A model generated the notes under the pieces. The model searched no databases and was not told the origin of the DNA. It saw nothing but the letters and a program-made list of their open reading frames with translations. A program made the position numbers and the translations under genes. Source: Isochrysis galbana (Eukaryota; Haptophyta; Isochrysidales; Isochrysidaceae). From it: a stretch of 64,000 nucleotides of DNA. Location: assembly GCA_018136815.1 (NCBI GenBank), contig CM030945.1, positions 2,052,091 through 2,116,090 of the forward strand, written 5' to 3'. Positions 21,164 to 33,096 of this stretch are shown piece after piece (the first letter of the stretch is position 1; every line of letters starts with the position of its first letter).

Positions 21164-24100
21164 CTAGGGAGGAGGCATTCGCATGGACCGCCCAGTCTCA
21201 TGCAGTGTCCGTAATCCTGCAACGAACGGGACACTTGCCTCTATGTCGGTCTCCTCGATTGGGCTGAGGGTAGTTCCCCCTACAATACCGGAGTCGAAGA
21301 CGTATCGCTGAGGCAACGGCGACCACATCATAGAATTTTGACGACGGGCCCAGGCGGCATTGGGCACAGGCGCAATTGGGCCCTGAGCAAGTGGCGGGGG
21401 TTGCTGCGAGTATAGTAGCTCGGCATCTCCTAGGCCGTCGAAGAAGGTGTGAGAAAGGACATCGGTGAGGCCACCAGCACCGCTGCCCAGACGCTGTGAG
21501 GTATCCACGGTGAGTAGCGAATGGACGATGCTCCGCGCCTCGTCTGAAGCCGTTACCGGGAAAGTGTCATTATGGGCATGGGCATCGAGAGTCGAAAAGC
21601 GCACGATGGAACGAAGCGTCTCTGCTTGAGTGGCTGCCCAGAGTGGGGGCTTCCCGCTAAGAGATTGGTATAGAACACAGCCGAGAGCCCAACAGTCCGA
21701 TGCAACCGAAGGAGGTGCTCCATGGACTAGCTCAGGCGAGAGGTAAGCGACGGTTCCCTCGAGCCTGTGGTCTTCCTCTTCTTCCATAGCCTCATCTGAG
21801 GTAGCTCTCTCTTCTACCAACATATCTTTCGTGCGATTGCCCCGCCCTATTTCGTCTTCGCTCGCAATCTTTCCGATACTCATCTTAGCCGGGGTCGTTT
21901 CGTCTCCGTCATCACATTTCCCCGCCTTTCTCGCCGTCCAATCGCCGTCTCTGAGCTCTTGGATAACATTTTTCGCTTGGATGATTGCGAGGCGCGCAAC
22001 ATCGTTACCTGGTAATGGGCGCGCAGCGCCGAAGTCGGTTAGCTTGACGTGACCGGAGGCAGTCAACAGAATGTTCTCTGGCTTAAGGTCGCCAAAAGCG
22101 TATCCGGAGGAATGGACGTGACGTAGGCCAACACACACCTGTCGCACCAACAAGAGTGAGACTGCGCAGAGACTAGTGTCCAAGGCAAGCGGATGACGGG
22201 AATCGTGAGTTGGCGTCACACACGCATCACATGGATGTGGCGCACCTCGGCCATAATGAATCGAGCATTTGGTGTTGCGAGCGAGCCAACGCGACGGATG
22301 GTCGAATGGAGATCCCCTCTGGAGGCGTATTCAAGGAGGAGGTACACGTCCGAGCTGTGAACACGTGAGAAGGACCGAGCAATAGAATCGTCAATCGGGG
22401 ATTTCCACGGCGGTGCACAGCAAACGGAGCATCTAGGGCGCAGCGCAATGATTTTGTATAGCGGAAAGCAGCTGTGCGCTACAATTTGAACGCACCGCCA
22501 TCGAAAAGATGCTACGAGCCTCGCGATTGCCACGTGCTTCAGCTGCCTCAAGATGGCAATCTCGCGCCGAACCGCCGCCTCGTAACCGAGTTCCGTCATG
22601 AGTTGCCGCGAAATCACCTTAGCAGCGTACTCTGGCCATGCCGAGGCGGCGACGCCTCGAATAACACGCTTGCAATATCGTACCTACGATGGCGGGCACC
22701 AAGGAGGTGATGCGGCACTGAGCAGGCAGGATGGTGAGCGTGTCTCGTTTCAGCCCCTTCCCCCCCCCCCCCCCCCCGGCCCTCCCGTCTCGGATTCCGA
22801 CCTACATAGTGTTCGGCTATTGGACTCACCGTCGAAAAAGACCCGGAACCAAGCTCATTGCCAAACACGAGGTCTTGAAAGATGACGTTGGGGAGCATCG
22901 TTGGCGCGTCGGTCAAATGCTCCCGCGCGGAAGTAGACGGGGCACTACCACCAGGGCCACCCTCGAATTCGGGCGGCCGAAGTTTCTCCATGAAGGAAAG
23001 CACGCGTGATAGCCCAGGACCCGGAGATGGGGATGTGGGCGGAGGGCCGGACGATGCGGGCGTGGTCCAAGCTGGAATGGAGGCAGAAGTCAACACAACG
23101 TCAGCACCGTTGGGTGGGGACTGGGTGGCAGACGCATCGCTCATCGGCACCGGTGCCTCCTCTTCCATGGCAGCATGGGCTGCTTTGTCAATGCGATCGA
23201 GCTTGAGCTCGAAGGCTTTTGGTGCCCCTTCGCTGGATGATGCCTCGACCGATCCGCCCGCGGGCAGAGGAGGTGGGGTGTGATCACGCGGGGCAAGATC
23301 GCGAGGCATACGACTGTGAGGACCGAAACGAGAAGCGGGTCTGCCTATGGCTGAGCGTGCTGGGAGCATGGCCGGCGCTCCCCCACCGACTCCTAGTCCT
23401 AGGGCAACACCGCGTCCTCCAGCCCCCCGTGCCGCCCAAGGCGCCCGCATGGGCGTGAAACCAGGTGGTGGTGCAGCGGCGGGACGCTGAGTATGTGCAG
23501 GCCGATCTGCAGCCTGAGCGGTAAGCCCCGCATGATCACCCGCCACAGCGGGCGCGGTGTCTCCCTCAGGCGCGAACACGGCGAAGGGGTCGCCACTGCG
23601 TGTCTTTGGCGGGCCAAAGAGGTCTTCCGCAACTTCTGAAAAAGCGCCCGAGTCGCTTTCCCGTGCGAGTGAGAGGACTTCACAAGTCATGCGATTTACT
23701 GTCTGATTCCAATGCGGCGTAAAAGATCGCACAAGTGCTGACATCAGAAGAGGGAGAGCGGTGCTCCGGTCAGCGAATAGAATGACACGGACCTGAGGGC
23801 GAGGAGCGAGATCACGCATGTAGGCTGTGATAGACAAGGGCGCCAACGACGTTGTGGTGAGCGAGCTGGATGCGCTTAGTCAGCATGGTTCAAAGTATTG
23901 AGGCAAAGCCACAGGGAGTCGACGCTTACCGGCGCTGAGGCGAACAAAGAAAGCGCCCTCTCCGCTAGCCTTGAATTGTCCGAAGAGATCGACCGGCCGA
24001 GAAGAGGTGCTAGTGCTGAAGAGATAGGAGCATGATCAGCAGGGGACGCAAGCTCCAAGAGCTGCTCCAGCTCGTGGAGGAGCAGAATTTCTTTGGCAGA

Positions 24101-25181
24101 GTTTCCCTCCTTCAGGAACAACGATGCATGGACGGAACGATCAGGCAAGACGGGCGAGAGGAGAGGTATCGAGTTCTTGGTGCTAGCACAGTTGGCAAAG
24201 TGGCAATGGTGAAAGTGGGCACGCATGGGTGCAAGGCGAGGAGGCGATCACCTGCGGAAGCGGCCAGATTTGCAGGAGTCCATTCAAAAAAGGAGGGAGA
24301 AGTTGCGGCTGCGGTGCTATAATCAAGACAAGATTGTGGACGAGCGCCTCGTGGTAAAGTGACAGGTGCGGGGTGGTCTCATCAAGACGTCCCGACGGCC
24401 GGTGCAAAGGTAGCAGCACTGAGAGAAGAAGGCCACGATGCGAGGCGTTCGCTGCGCCGAACCCGGAAGTGATGTGTGCTACAAAGTGAAGGAGCAGGCG
24501 CGTCCCGGGGGGCGGCGGTCCACCTACGCCCCCGCTGCCTCCGGCCATCTGTAGGAGCGTACGGCCGATGCGGGGCCGGAGAGCCATGCGTGCGGACGGC
24601 TGGTAGCGGTAAATCCAATCCAGAACTGCGCGCGCTGTGGACAAAGAGAGCCTGAAGTTTTCTCCCGCTGCCTCAGCACGTCCACCCGATGGTGCGGACC
24701 CACCTGTGGCCACTGGTTGATGGATGGCTTGGGCCGGCGGCTTGCTTCCGGAAACCATGCTTACACCTCCGGGGAGTTGCGCGGGTATGCTCTTCGCACC
24801 CGAACCAAAAGGCTTTGACCCATCATCGAGCCCAGGCTGCGACAGCTGTTCGAAGCAGAGATCCATCAACGTGTCGTTCACGGTGATGCTAGCCACCTGG
24901 AATTCTGGTAGGGCAAGCAGCCCTGACACAAGGGAATAGGTCGAAAGTGTGGCCTGATCATTGAAGCTGCCACGCCAAGCTGCAACGAGCATCTCGAAGA
25001 GCGCATCGAAGAGCGGCTGATCAGGCTCGACGTCTCGGACTGTGAGGGCCTTGAGCGCGGCGAGGATGGCACACAGCCGCTCCTCCCGCTCCTGGGCGGA
25101 GCCCGCCACCCGTGCCGCCACCAGTTCAGCAGTCATCCTCTGCGTGTCTTCAGCGACATCGGAGCCATCGAGTGTCGCCAT
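21164..25181 (-). CDS. Fusion of PP2A B56 (B') regulatory subunit and PDK1-like AGC kinase, six exons
   Basis: Exons on the minus strand: 25181-24252, 24109-23930, 23792-22830, 22683-22496, 22354-22246, 22138-21164. All are GT-AG and in frame, giving 1114 aa. Residues about 20-430 match the HEAT-like repeats of PP2A B56: LLPLH, KEILLLHELEQLLEL, RLAERALSLF and, at 397-401, HWNQT. A Pro/Ala-rich linker (about 440-660) follows in the same exon as the B56 end and the kinase glycine loop GNELGSGSFST (681-691). The kinase has Lys713 (AAK), catalytic Asp807 in FGDLKPEN, DFG at 825-827, SPE at 924-926 and WALGC. The overall match is to PDK1 (3-phosphoinositide-dependent kinase 1). No PH domain follows. 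His and Arg of HRD are replaced, and the activation segment has a long acidic insertion. It may couple kinase output to PP2A; this is inference. The ATG at 25181 is the first in frame. Confidence 0.85.
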
Positions 25182-25599
25182 AGCGGGGCGCTCTAGACGT
25201 GGAGCCGAGGGCGTATTCGGTGGCTCGTGTGACGAGAGCGGTACGCTTGCACTGTCCCCCTCCCCCCCCGTCCACCCGCCCACCGCCGCCTCGCCACGAA
25301 GGGCTGAGAGAGAGGTAGAGAGAGAGCTGTGAGGGTGGCGCCTGATCGCCCGCTCGCTCGCTCGCCCTGCGCTCTCGCATTTCCCCTCACGTGATTACAA
25401 GCTCTTCTACCGTATTGAAGTGGTGGGTATAATAAAAAATAACCGTACCTGCACACCTGCACAGCGTCGTGCTCTAGAGGCTAGGGCTTCGCAGCCGACA
25501 GCGCATTGCAGCGCGCACGCGCCGGCGCAGATGGCTCCGATGGCCCCGGCGGCCGCCAGGGTGCCTGTGGAGCCGCCCAGAGGGGGCAAGGGAGTCTGC
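25182..25599. promoter_or_regulatory. Upstream region of the B56-kinase gene
   Basis: It begins with an open but Gly/Thr-rich leader and a C run near 25261, then CGCTCGCTCGCTCGC repeats near 25350. It is the likely promoter/leader of the minus-strand fusion gene. No TATA box or known element is recognised. Confidence 0.35.
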
Positions 25600-26110
25600 A
25601 CCTAGCACCTAGGCTGCCCATCTGCCCATAATGCCCTGGCGGCCTGGCGGAGCAACGGCTCGCGACGCTCGAAGACGTCCGCAAAGCAGTGGAACACTGC
25701 CGCGCGACGGGCGAGAGCGCGCGCCAAGCGATACGCTCCGGCAAGTTCCCTCTAGCCAGTGAGGGTATGGTGCGTCAGGCGTTGTCCCGTGACCCTTCCA
25801 GCTTCCAGCGACAAGCGACAAGGCCGCGCGGGATCACCACTCGCAGGTGCTAACCAACACCGAGCGTAGGCAGTTGGCAGTTGGGCCATTGGCCATTGGC
25901 CATCGGCTCATCCATGATCCAACGTGCAGACGCGCACGAGCCCCGTAACCGACACGACATCACGACATCTCCGCCGAGAAGATCAGGCAGATGCTGCGCG
26001 CCCGCGCGGCCTACAACAGCAAGGAGAACAAGTATGGCATCGGGAGCATCGTCCTGAACACGGCTGAGCTCGACATCTTAATCTTGACATGCACATGCTG
26101 ACATGGCGCA
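25600..26110 (+). other. Possible small gene or exon remnants, unassigned
   Basis: One frame at about 25652-25855 reads EQRLATLEDVRKAVEHCRAT and ARQAIRSGKFPLASEG, and another at about 25975-26095 reads EKIRQMLRARAAYNSKENKY then GIGSIVLNTAELDIL. Both look like coding sequence in amphipathic pattern and charge, and both are plus strand. I could not place reliable splice sites or recognise the family. They may be exons of one small gene or parts of a decayed transposon. Confidence 0.25.
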
Positions 26111-27465
26111 CCGCTTCTTCTAGCGCATTTACCCGTGGTGGCGCGCTCATGGATAGCCCGGTAGGAAGGGGAATGGCATTCACGGAATGGGAATGGACGT
26201 GGCTACAGGAGCGAACCCCAGTGCCACGTGCGAGGTGAGAATATTGAAAGGTTTTTTTATTGCACCCTGCTTGCCCTTAAGCATCGTCAAACGTCAAACG
26301 CGCTAATGGTAGTGCAGATGAGGTAGAGGTAGAGATTGAAGTGGTCTCTCGGCGGGGGTACCACGTTGAGAATTTTAGTCTTGTAGAGCATCTTGTTGGC
26401 TAGCACCCCTAGCCACATACACCGGACGAGCCATGCGCCAACCGCGCACACCCCCAACGCGGGGGAGGGGCTCCGTTGCTTAAGGCTACGGACCACAGCA
26501 CTAAGGTTACACTCGCACGACAGGAAAAACTCAGACGGAGGGAGTCACGCCCGCTCCGCAAGTGAGTGTTCGCACTGCGGACTGGGTTGGTCACCCATTC
26601 CCAATCACAGTGTGCGTGTTGCTTGCTCCTCATGTAGGAAGATCGGAATATGATCTTCTCCGGACTCGTGAGTCGTGAGAGTGGTGCGGAGGGGGATCTC
26701 AGAAACAAGAGACTGCGAGGGAGGGACTGTCAATGGATGCGATGGAGGGACTGTCAATGGATGGGACCATTCGAGCCTTGAGTCGGAGTATCCGAGCACT
26801 CGTGCCCTCGATCTGATCGCGGAGATCTGGCGCTCCTTTCCCTTACCTCTCCTCATTCGACGCAAGGGAGGATTGTCTCCGCTGGACGAGGCTCTTCTCC
26901 ACCAGCAGCCACAATAGAGAGGCGAGGCAGTAAGTAGTATTTAGTGATGGCTGTGCTCCTCCTCTATCCATCCCCTGTGGCATGCCCGCGGGCCGGGGGA
27001 GGAGGGGGGGAGAGACGGAAGACACAGCGGCCAACGGCGGCCTCGGCTCGCCATCGAGGCGAGTACGTGAAGAAAGGCGCCTCATGACAGAAGAGACTCG
27101 AGCACGGGATCTCTGGGCCAGGTGGCCGAGCTCGCAGCGCGGGATGAGGGGTGAGAGCGTGGTGGGAGAACCCCTCTCCCCCCCTTCTCCATCTCTTCCT
27201 GCTCCCGCCAAAGGCAAAAGGGGGGGGAGGGGGGGGGGGGGGGGCAGGGAAAACGGGGCGGGGGGAAAGATACGAGATAAGGCGGGGGGAAAGATTGGGG
27301 GGGCGGGGGGGAGGGGAGGGGAGCGCACGGGGGGAGGGAAGGGGAGGGCTCCAGAAAGCCCCCATCGCCCCCTTCGTCTCGTCTCCCTCGTATAGCCGCG
27401 CCCCGAGCCTTCGTGCCCCGCCGCAAACGGCTTCCAAGTGCTTGGGACAGGCTCGGCTAACGACG
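26111..27465. other. Intergenic, with a 24-bp direct duplication and purine tract
   Basis: GAGGGACTGTCAATGGATG is repeated at 26721-26739 and 26745-26763. From 27170 to 27350 the plus strand is G-rich with several G runs, just upstream of the CCCH gene. A minus-strand frame at 26287-26496 has a hydrophobic stretch but no family match. Confidence 0.35.
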
Positions 27466-29603
27466 ATGACGACCGCACACCCATACGCCGACGCTCATGA
27501 GCAGCAGCCTCCCCAAGCCGCAATCCACTCGTCGCCGCCGCCATTCACCTCACTACAATCCAGAACCACAAGCCCTGAGCTTGAATGCCTGGAGCCAACG
27601 ATCGCTCCACCCGATGTATTCAAGGTGTGATCATCTCAGCCAATTGTAACGTCCAAGTGCGCCCGCCGATACCCGTGATTACGCTGAAGAAAGGGGTCTG
27701 ATGAAATCATGACTTCTCAAGTGAACTTACTTTTCATTTGCAGCTGCAAGCCCTCGCAGCACATTGCCACCCTGATTCAGACGCCGCGCATGAATTCTGA
27801 CTGATTTCGCTGTGCTCTTTTCATCAGACTGAACTCTGCCCGCGATTTCTCAATGGATTTTGCGGGTACGGTCTACGATGCCAGTTCGCTCATGGCACGC
27901 ATGAGCTGCGCATTCGGCCACGGCCAGCGGGCTACAAGACCGAGATGTGCAGGAATATACTCCAGGTATTCGACCAGCTCCTTATGACGCAGTTACATGT
28001 GAAAATACTGACCACGCTGCCATCGTACATACGTTCCAAGTAGTATGTAGTATCTGAGATACCCTCCCAACCACCTGTGCCCTCACTTTGGCAGAAGGGC
28101 TATTGCAAGTATCGCTCGCGTTGCTGCTTTCGCCACAACGACGATCCTCCAGTGGAGAGAAAGAATGGCATGACTCAAATGACACAGCAAATACAACCGA
28201 CTATGGCATGCGCTGGTGCTGCATCTGGATTGCCGGCCGTGAATTCGGATGGCAGTACGTGCGCGCCGGTTGGCATGCCGGCTGCGCACATGCCGCCGTC
28301 AGCCGTCACCATGCCCACATACCCTACTACATCTTTCCCTCAGCCTGCCGCGAAACGTGAGGAGGGGATGATGATGCGTATGCAGCTCGCAACCATGAAT
28401 CCGAACCTATTCTGCCAGCCGCCTCTACCACCTGGCTCGCTCCCAGAATCCTTGGTCAACGTCATGAGAAAGCGTCCAACCAAGTGCGGGCCGGCCTTTG
28501 GACAACATCATGGGTGCATGGCCCCTGAGGTGGCCTTTCATTCCAGCATCCCATCGATTGCTGTCCAACAAGATGTCCATTTCAACCGCGCTAACGAGCC
28601 TAGTGTATTAGCTGAGAATGCGCTTCTCAATAATTCACAGGCACGAGAAGCCTTGACGGCCTTATCCGCGCTCTCTGGTAGCCCACATCCTACGGCTCAC
28701 TTGCTTGAACAGTGGGCGCCAGCATTACAAGCGAGCAGTGCCCCAATGGGCGCTGGGTCCGGGGTGAATGAAGCACTCCTCGCTGGCGAGGTGGGAGAGT
28801 TTTCTATCCCACTCCTTTGGTCACGGCTCGGCCGACCATCGATGAGCTCTTCGCTGACCCAGAGTCCTCTCCAACAACAAGATCTAGGATACGATCGAGT
28901 GGAAGCCCATATCGACTCTCTCATTCATGCAGTACAGTGGGAGGGTTATGGTGGATTAAAGAATCTCGAGGTCGATGGGCTAGCACTCTATGCATCTACA
29001 TCCCTCGGAACTTCCTCAACTCCGCTACCGCCGCCAAGCTTGTTGCGGCCGAAGGTGTTGAAGACCGACCTGAACTCGACCACACACATCCTTGCACCAT
29101 CCACATCCCAATCGCTTGGTTCTTCCCATGCACTTGGCTCATTGATCACCAATCCGAAGACGCCTGTCCCCAAATTTGAGGCGTCCGCGCATCCGCCTTC
29201 CCTTCCTTGCTGTGGCTATCCCCAAGTCTTTCCCACGTGTCTCTCGGCTTCGAATACCCTCGAACCGCCTTCTTGTGCACGTGGATCGAATGAGCCCAGT
29301 ACTCACCGCGTCCTTTTCGATTCACCCATACGGTTAGCCCAGTCTGGCAGCAGGAGGGACACTCCACCCGACATCTTCTTGTCAAATGACGAGCGAAAGG
29401 ACCCCCAGACTGCTCTGTACTACTCCTCCATCGCCTGCGACACAACCTCTTCCTCATCTTCGTCGCCGCCGTCTATCAATGGATTGTGCATGCGAAGAGA
29501 CATCAATTCCAGCCACAATCGTGTAGCAAGAGATGACAGCCTTCCTTCAGTCGATCGATCAAGTCGACTTGCTGCTGCAGCGGCTGGATGGGTCCTCAAC
29601 TAA
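27466..29603 (+). CDS. Tandem CCCH zinc-finger protein (TTP/TIS11 type), three exons
   Basis: Exons are 27466-27624, 27828-27965 and 28095-29603, all phase 0, giving 601 aa. Exon 2 and the start of exon 3 encode two CCCH fingers. The first spans about residues 57-75 (TELC ... C65, C71, H75; spacing C-x7-C-x5-C-x3-H, one residue shorter than usual between the first two Cys). The second spans 94-113 (YKTEMC; C-x8-C-x5-C-x3-H). The lead-ins TELC and YKTEMC are the hallmark of tristetraprolin-type fingers, which bind AU-rich elements in mRNA 3' ends and promote decay. Intron 2 splits the second finger. The remaining 490 residues are low-complexity Ser/Pro/Gln-rich with no second domain. A cytoplasmic mRNA-binding regulator is inferred. 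Confidence 0.85.
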
Positions 29604-30635
29604 ACTTGCTCTCTGAGTCCGCTCTCGCTTGCTGTTGTTTGTTTTCACTATCCTATTGCGATGTTCTTACTTCTCTGATGCACAGATATGAAGGATGCCG
29701 AAACGTCGCCACGCGATGTAGACCCATGCAGGCTTCGGCCGATCATCTATTGCTTCGTCAGCCACACGCGTGTACTTTCCATGACCGTGATCTCGTTGCT
29801 GCACTACCACTATTGTCTCACTCTCATTTCTGGTGCAATGAGCCAAGTGCGAGCATGATAAAGGAGGTGGATGAATGGATTGAATCGATTGATAGCCCCT
29901 CAAGCTCACGGACTCAAGCAAGACCTTGAGGCTCCCTGCTGCAGCTGTAGCGTCTTAAGCTGGATTCATTCAGCCCCAGCTCTATCAGCCATTTGATACG
30001 TGATAAAATGCGAAATGAAACGAACGTGAATGGTCAATGAAAGGGTCTCTAGAGAAAGTGATGATATGCGACGGTGTATGATGATGTGTGATTTGTGAGA
30101 GTTTGTGGGTATGAAGGGTGCAACAGCTGCATACAAATACAATTTTTTGTGGTTGGGGGGAGAGCCGCCCTTAGGCTTCTCCCAAGGGAGCCTCTGTCCT
30201 TTGCTTTTCCTCCCTTCGTGTGTTTTGTTTTCCCCCTTTGGGCGTGCACCCTCTTTGTCCGGTCGGGATCCTCCGATCTCGATCTCCTCCCCCCCATGTG
30301 ATAGGATAGGGGTGATCGCTCTCGATCCCCCACCCTTGTTTTCTCATGTGTGCGCCCCCTTTCTTTCCTGCGCCCCCCCCCCCCCCCCCCCCCCGTGTGT
30401 TTCCCGCGTTTTCTCTCTATCCCAGAAGCTCCGAGAGTCGCGGCTATGGCCGCACTGCCTGGGGCTCTGGACGAGCTCTCTCGCCCATCTTCACGCCTCA
30501 TGCTCGTGCGAGCGGTGTCCCCGCCGGTGCCACACCTCCCTCCAGCCCCAGCGCTCCCTGTGCTCAGCCCTCTCTGAACACGGTCACCCTTGGTGCACTG
30601 GTGCACCCCATTCCATGTCTCAACAATCATTTGAG
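29604..30635. other. 3' flank of CCCH gene and intergenic DNA
   Basis: No gene is supported. A C run lies at about 30367-30394, and the surroundings are pyrimidine-rich. Confidence 0.35.
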
Positions 30636-30895
30636 CAACTAACTTTAATCGTTGGTTGCGATGGAGCGCGCCGGCGCTCCCCTCCTCTCCTTCGGCCCCC
30701 CCGCCGTGGGCGGCCCCCCAGCCCCCACGGAGCAGTCGCTCGCGAAGCAAGCGTCCGCGTCCACCGTCAGAGGCCGAGCAGGTGCATGCGACTCGCGTCG
30801 CGCCACACGGCCCGTGGCCTCGGCCACACCAAGTACAGCAGACATGCTGGCCCCCCCCATGGGGGACAGCCGCCTGCAGACCTCAGCAGAGCATG
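30636..30895 (-). repeat. Hairpin-tailed repeat family, beta tail (copy R7), at the broken hAT 3' end
   Basis: The inverse copy starts with the tail hairpin CAACTAACTTTAATCGTTGG and continues with GCGATGGAGCGCGCCGGCGC and the GGCCGAGCAGGTGCATGCGA block. Its head end meets the hAT transposase frame at about 30885-30900. It probably replaced or separated the transposase C-terminus. Confidence 0.6.
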
Positions 30896-31694
30896 AGAAC
30901 AGGCCTCTTGGGGGCCGCTACTCCAATGGGCATGCCTGATGGTAGAGGCTGCAACCCATCCGTTGTGGCTTGATCGAACGCCCCTTCTGCAGTATGCAAA
31001 AACTGAGGATCAATTGCGTAGGCCGCGGCATGCATGGGGGAATGCAAATATTCCCACCGAGCTGCGTGGATCTTACCTAAGGCTTTGAACCATGGGACCT
31101 TGAGCTGCAGCGCTCCAATCCTCTCGCCAATGGAGAACATTCGATCGTACACTTTGCCTATGCAAAACGCATTTCCATCTAGCAAACGTAGCAACTTGAG
31201 GATGGGCAACGCGACATGAAGGATGAGAACGAGAGGTTTCCAAAAGCCTTCTTCATCCAACACAATGGACTTCACCTTCCGCCCAATGTCTGCCTCTAGC
31301 ATCTCATCGTCCCCATCGGTGTCGCCCAACGATCGCCCCCGCGATGTGAACTTATGTGCCGCGAACTCAGCTGTCACGACTACCTGTTGCAGATCAGCCT
31401 TCACTCGGAGCATGCGGGACATTTCTCGGAATTTGCCAGCGAATCGCGTTTGCTTCGCTCGATACAAGCCGAATGGGCGCCCATGATTGGCTTCGATGAC
31501 CTCCCTCAGCTTCGTCCGTGGCCACCGCGTCCGGCCCCAAAAGAGAGATAAGACAGAGCCTACCTTTGCAATGATGTTGGCCACTTCAGGCACCTTGGCG
31601 AAATACTTCAATTCGAGACTCAAGACGTGAGTGCCGCAGCAAGTCGCCGTGAGCCAAGGGTAGTGATTCTCTAGGATTTTCCAGGCCGCCTTCA
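30883..31694 (-). pseudogene. hAT transposase, C-terminal half (cut off by gypsy insertion)
   Basis: Minus-strand frame beginning AAWKILENHYPWLTATCCGT and HVLSLELKYF, typical of the middle of hAT transposases after the DUF659-like region. It is the direct continuation of the frame at 53676-52825. With one copy of the 5-bp duplication CTTCA removed, the join reads TDTCSVMK then AAWKILEN without a frame change. The frame ends at 30883 where repeat R7 begins, so the C-terminal dimerisation domain seems to be missing. Confidence 0.8.
31690..31694. repeat. Target-site duplication (left), CTTCA
   Basis: CTTCA directly before the left LTR equals CTTCA directly after the right LTR at 52825-52829. 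Five bases is the usual length for Ty3/gypsy integration. Confidence 0.9.
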
Positions 31695-33096
31695 TGTTGT
31701 ATTCCTGCCCATCTGAAGGCTGTAGGCATGAATATTCGTGTAAGGTACGCGCTCACAATTACAATTGAACAGTTCCCCGTGTTGCCACTGACGCACAAGA
31801 CACACAGATTCGGATTCCCCATGGTCTCAAGTCCAGGTTTGCAGGTTTTGGTCTCGAAATTTGCGATTCGAATTTTGTTTTTGCTGCTACTTTAATTGTT
31901 GGCTCGTTTAAGGTAATAAACCGGCATGACTTCGACTTCTCGTTCCGCAGTTGCTCTGCGAGACTCTCTCTCTCTCTCTCTCTCTCCGTCCTCCTCTCCT
32001 CGGCCGACGGAGGGAAGTTTCGTCCAAAACATTCTCCGGTCCCAGGATGTTCCGTGGGGGTCTCTCTGCGCTCCGCGAGGGAAAGGACGCGATCTCGCTC
32101 CGAGATCACCCTCGCGCCCTCCCACGCTGCCCCGCCGTGCCCTCGGTCCCTCGCCCCCGCGGCAGGTTCTTCCTCTCGGCGTGCCATCCGTCGCCTCCGG
32201 CCGTTATATTATTCCCCCCCCCGCGCGAGGTTCTTCTCCTCCGCGCGCGGTTCGTTTCCTCCGGCCGTCGTTCGTTCCCCCCCCGCGCGCGCTGTTTCCC
32301 CCCCCTCGCTTCGATTCCTCTCGCGATTCCTTCGATGATTGCCTCCATCTCGTCCGTTCTTCTTCGCGATTCTCGCGGAGGGGGTACCGATGTTTAACGT
32401 TAGTTTCGCCGCGTTTTCGGTGAAAGAAGGGAAGAACGAATGGCACGCGCCCCGCGTCTCGCGTCTTGTTTCGTCGCCCCTTGCTCGTCGCTTGTCTAGA
32501 AGGTCTCTCTGCACATCGCCTTCTTCCCCCCGCGCGAGTTTGGACCTCTCCTCGACCCTCCGCGTTGGCTTCAGCGGACGAGTTTTCACTTTAACGATAG
32601 TTTGAACCCTTCGTTTGCGTAGTTTTGCGCTCTCTTTCCGTATTTCTTCGCGCATGACGAGCGATCGCGACCTCAGCCTTTGTCGCACGGGGAGGGGTTT
32701 GTTTATCGTATGATTCCGGAGTTGTTTACGTTAGTTTTCTGAGCCCAAGGACTTTGGTTTTTGGTTTCTTGTGAGTGGTTTTTGTAGCAACTTCGTCGAG
32801 TCCCACCGTGTTCCCAAGCGAGTCCCCCCGAGTTCCCGAGTCTATACCCCGAGTCAACGAGTCAATACAAGCCAAGCACGCGCCTGAGCCACCCCCAGTC
32901 GCCTGCCACCACCTCCCACAAGCCTCCTTCCACACTTCCGCGCCCTCCGTGCGTCGTGCGTCGTGCGTCGATCACCATGCCCGTAGTCACCCCCGAGGAA
33001 AGCTCCATGAGCTCCCCGCAAGAACCGCATTCCGCGCTAGCTGCCGGCGCGCCCTCGCAGGCCATCTCCAAGAGTGAGATGAGCCTTGCTCTGACA
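31695..33096 (+). repeat. Left (5') LTR of the chromovirus, 1402 bp
   Basis: It begins TGTTGTATTCC and ends CTCTGACA (TG...CA), and is almost identical to 51421-52824. By eye I see only small length differences in homopolymers and one T deletion (32710 region). It includes a CT microsatellite at about 31965-31986. The Gag start codon at 32977 lies inside it. Five GAGTC motifs occur in the leader between 32798 and 32863. Confidence 0.93.

Noticed and set aside
30049-30750. 233-residue minus-strand frame next to the hAT
   Set aside because: It crosses repeat R7 and a C run and is not similar to hAT C-termini.
32105-32690. Arg/Glu-rich minus-strand frames in the LTR
   Set aside because: They are shadows of C-rich LTR sequence, present in both LTRs and broken by the same homopolymer differences; no domain.
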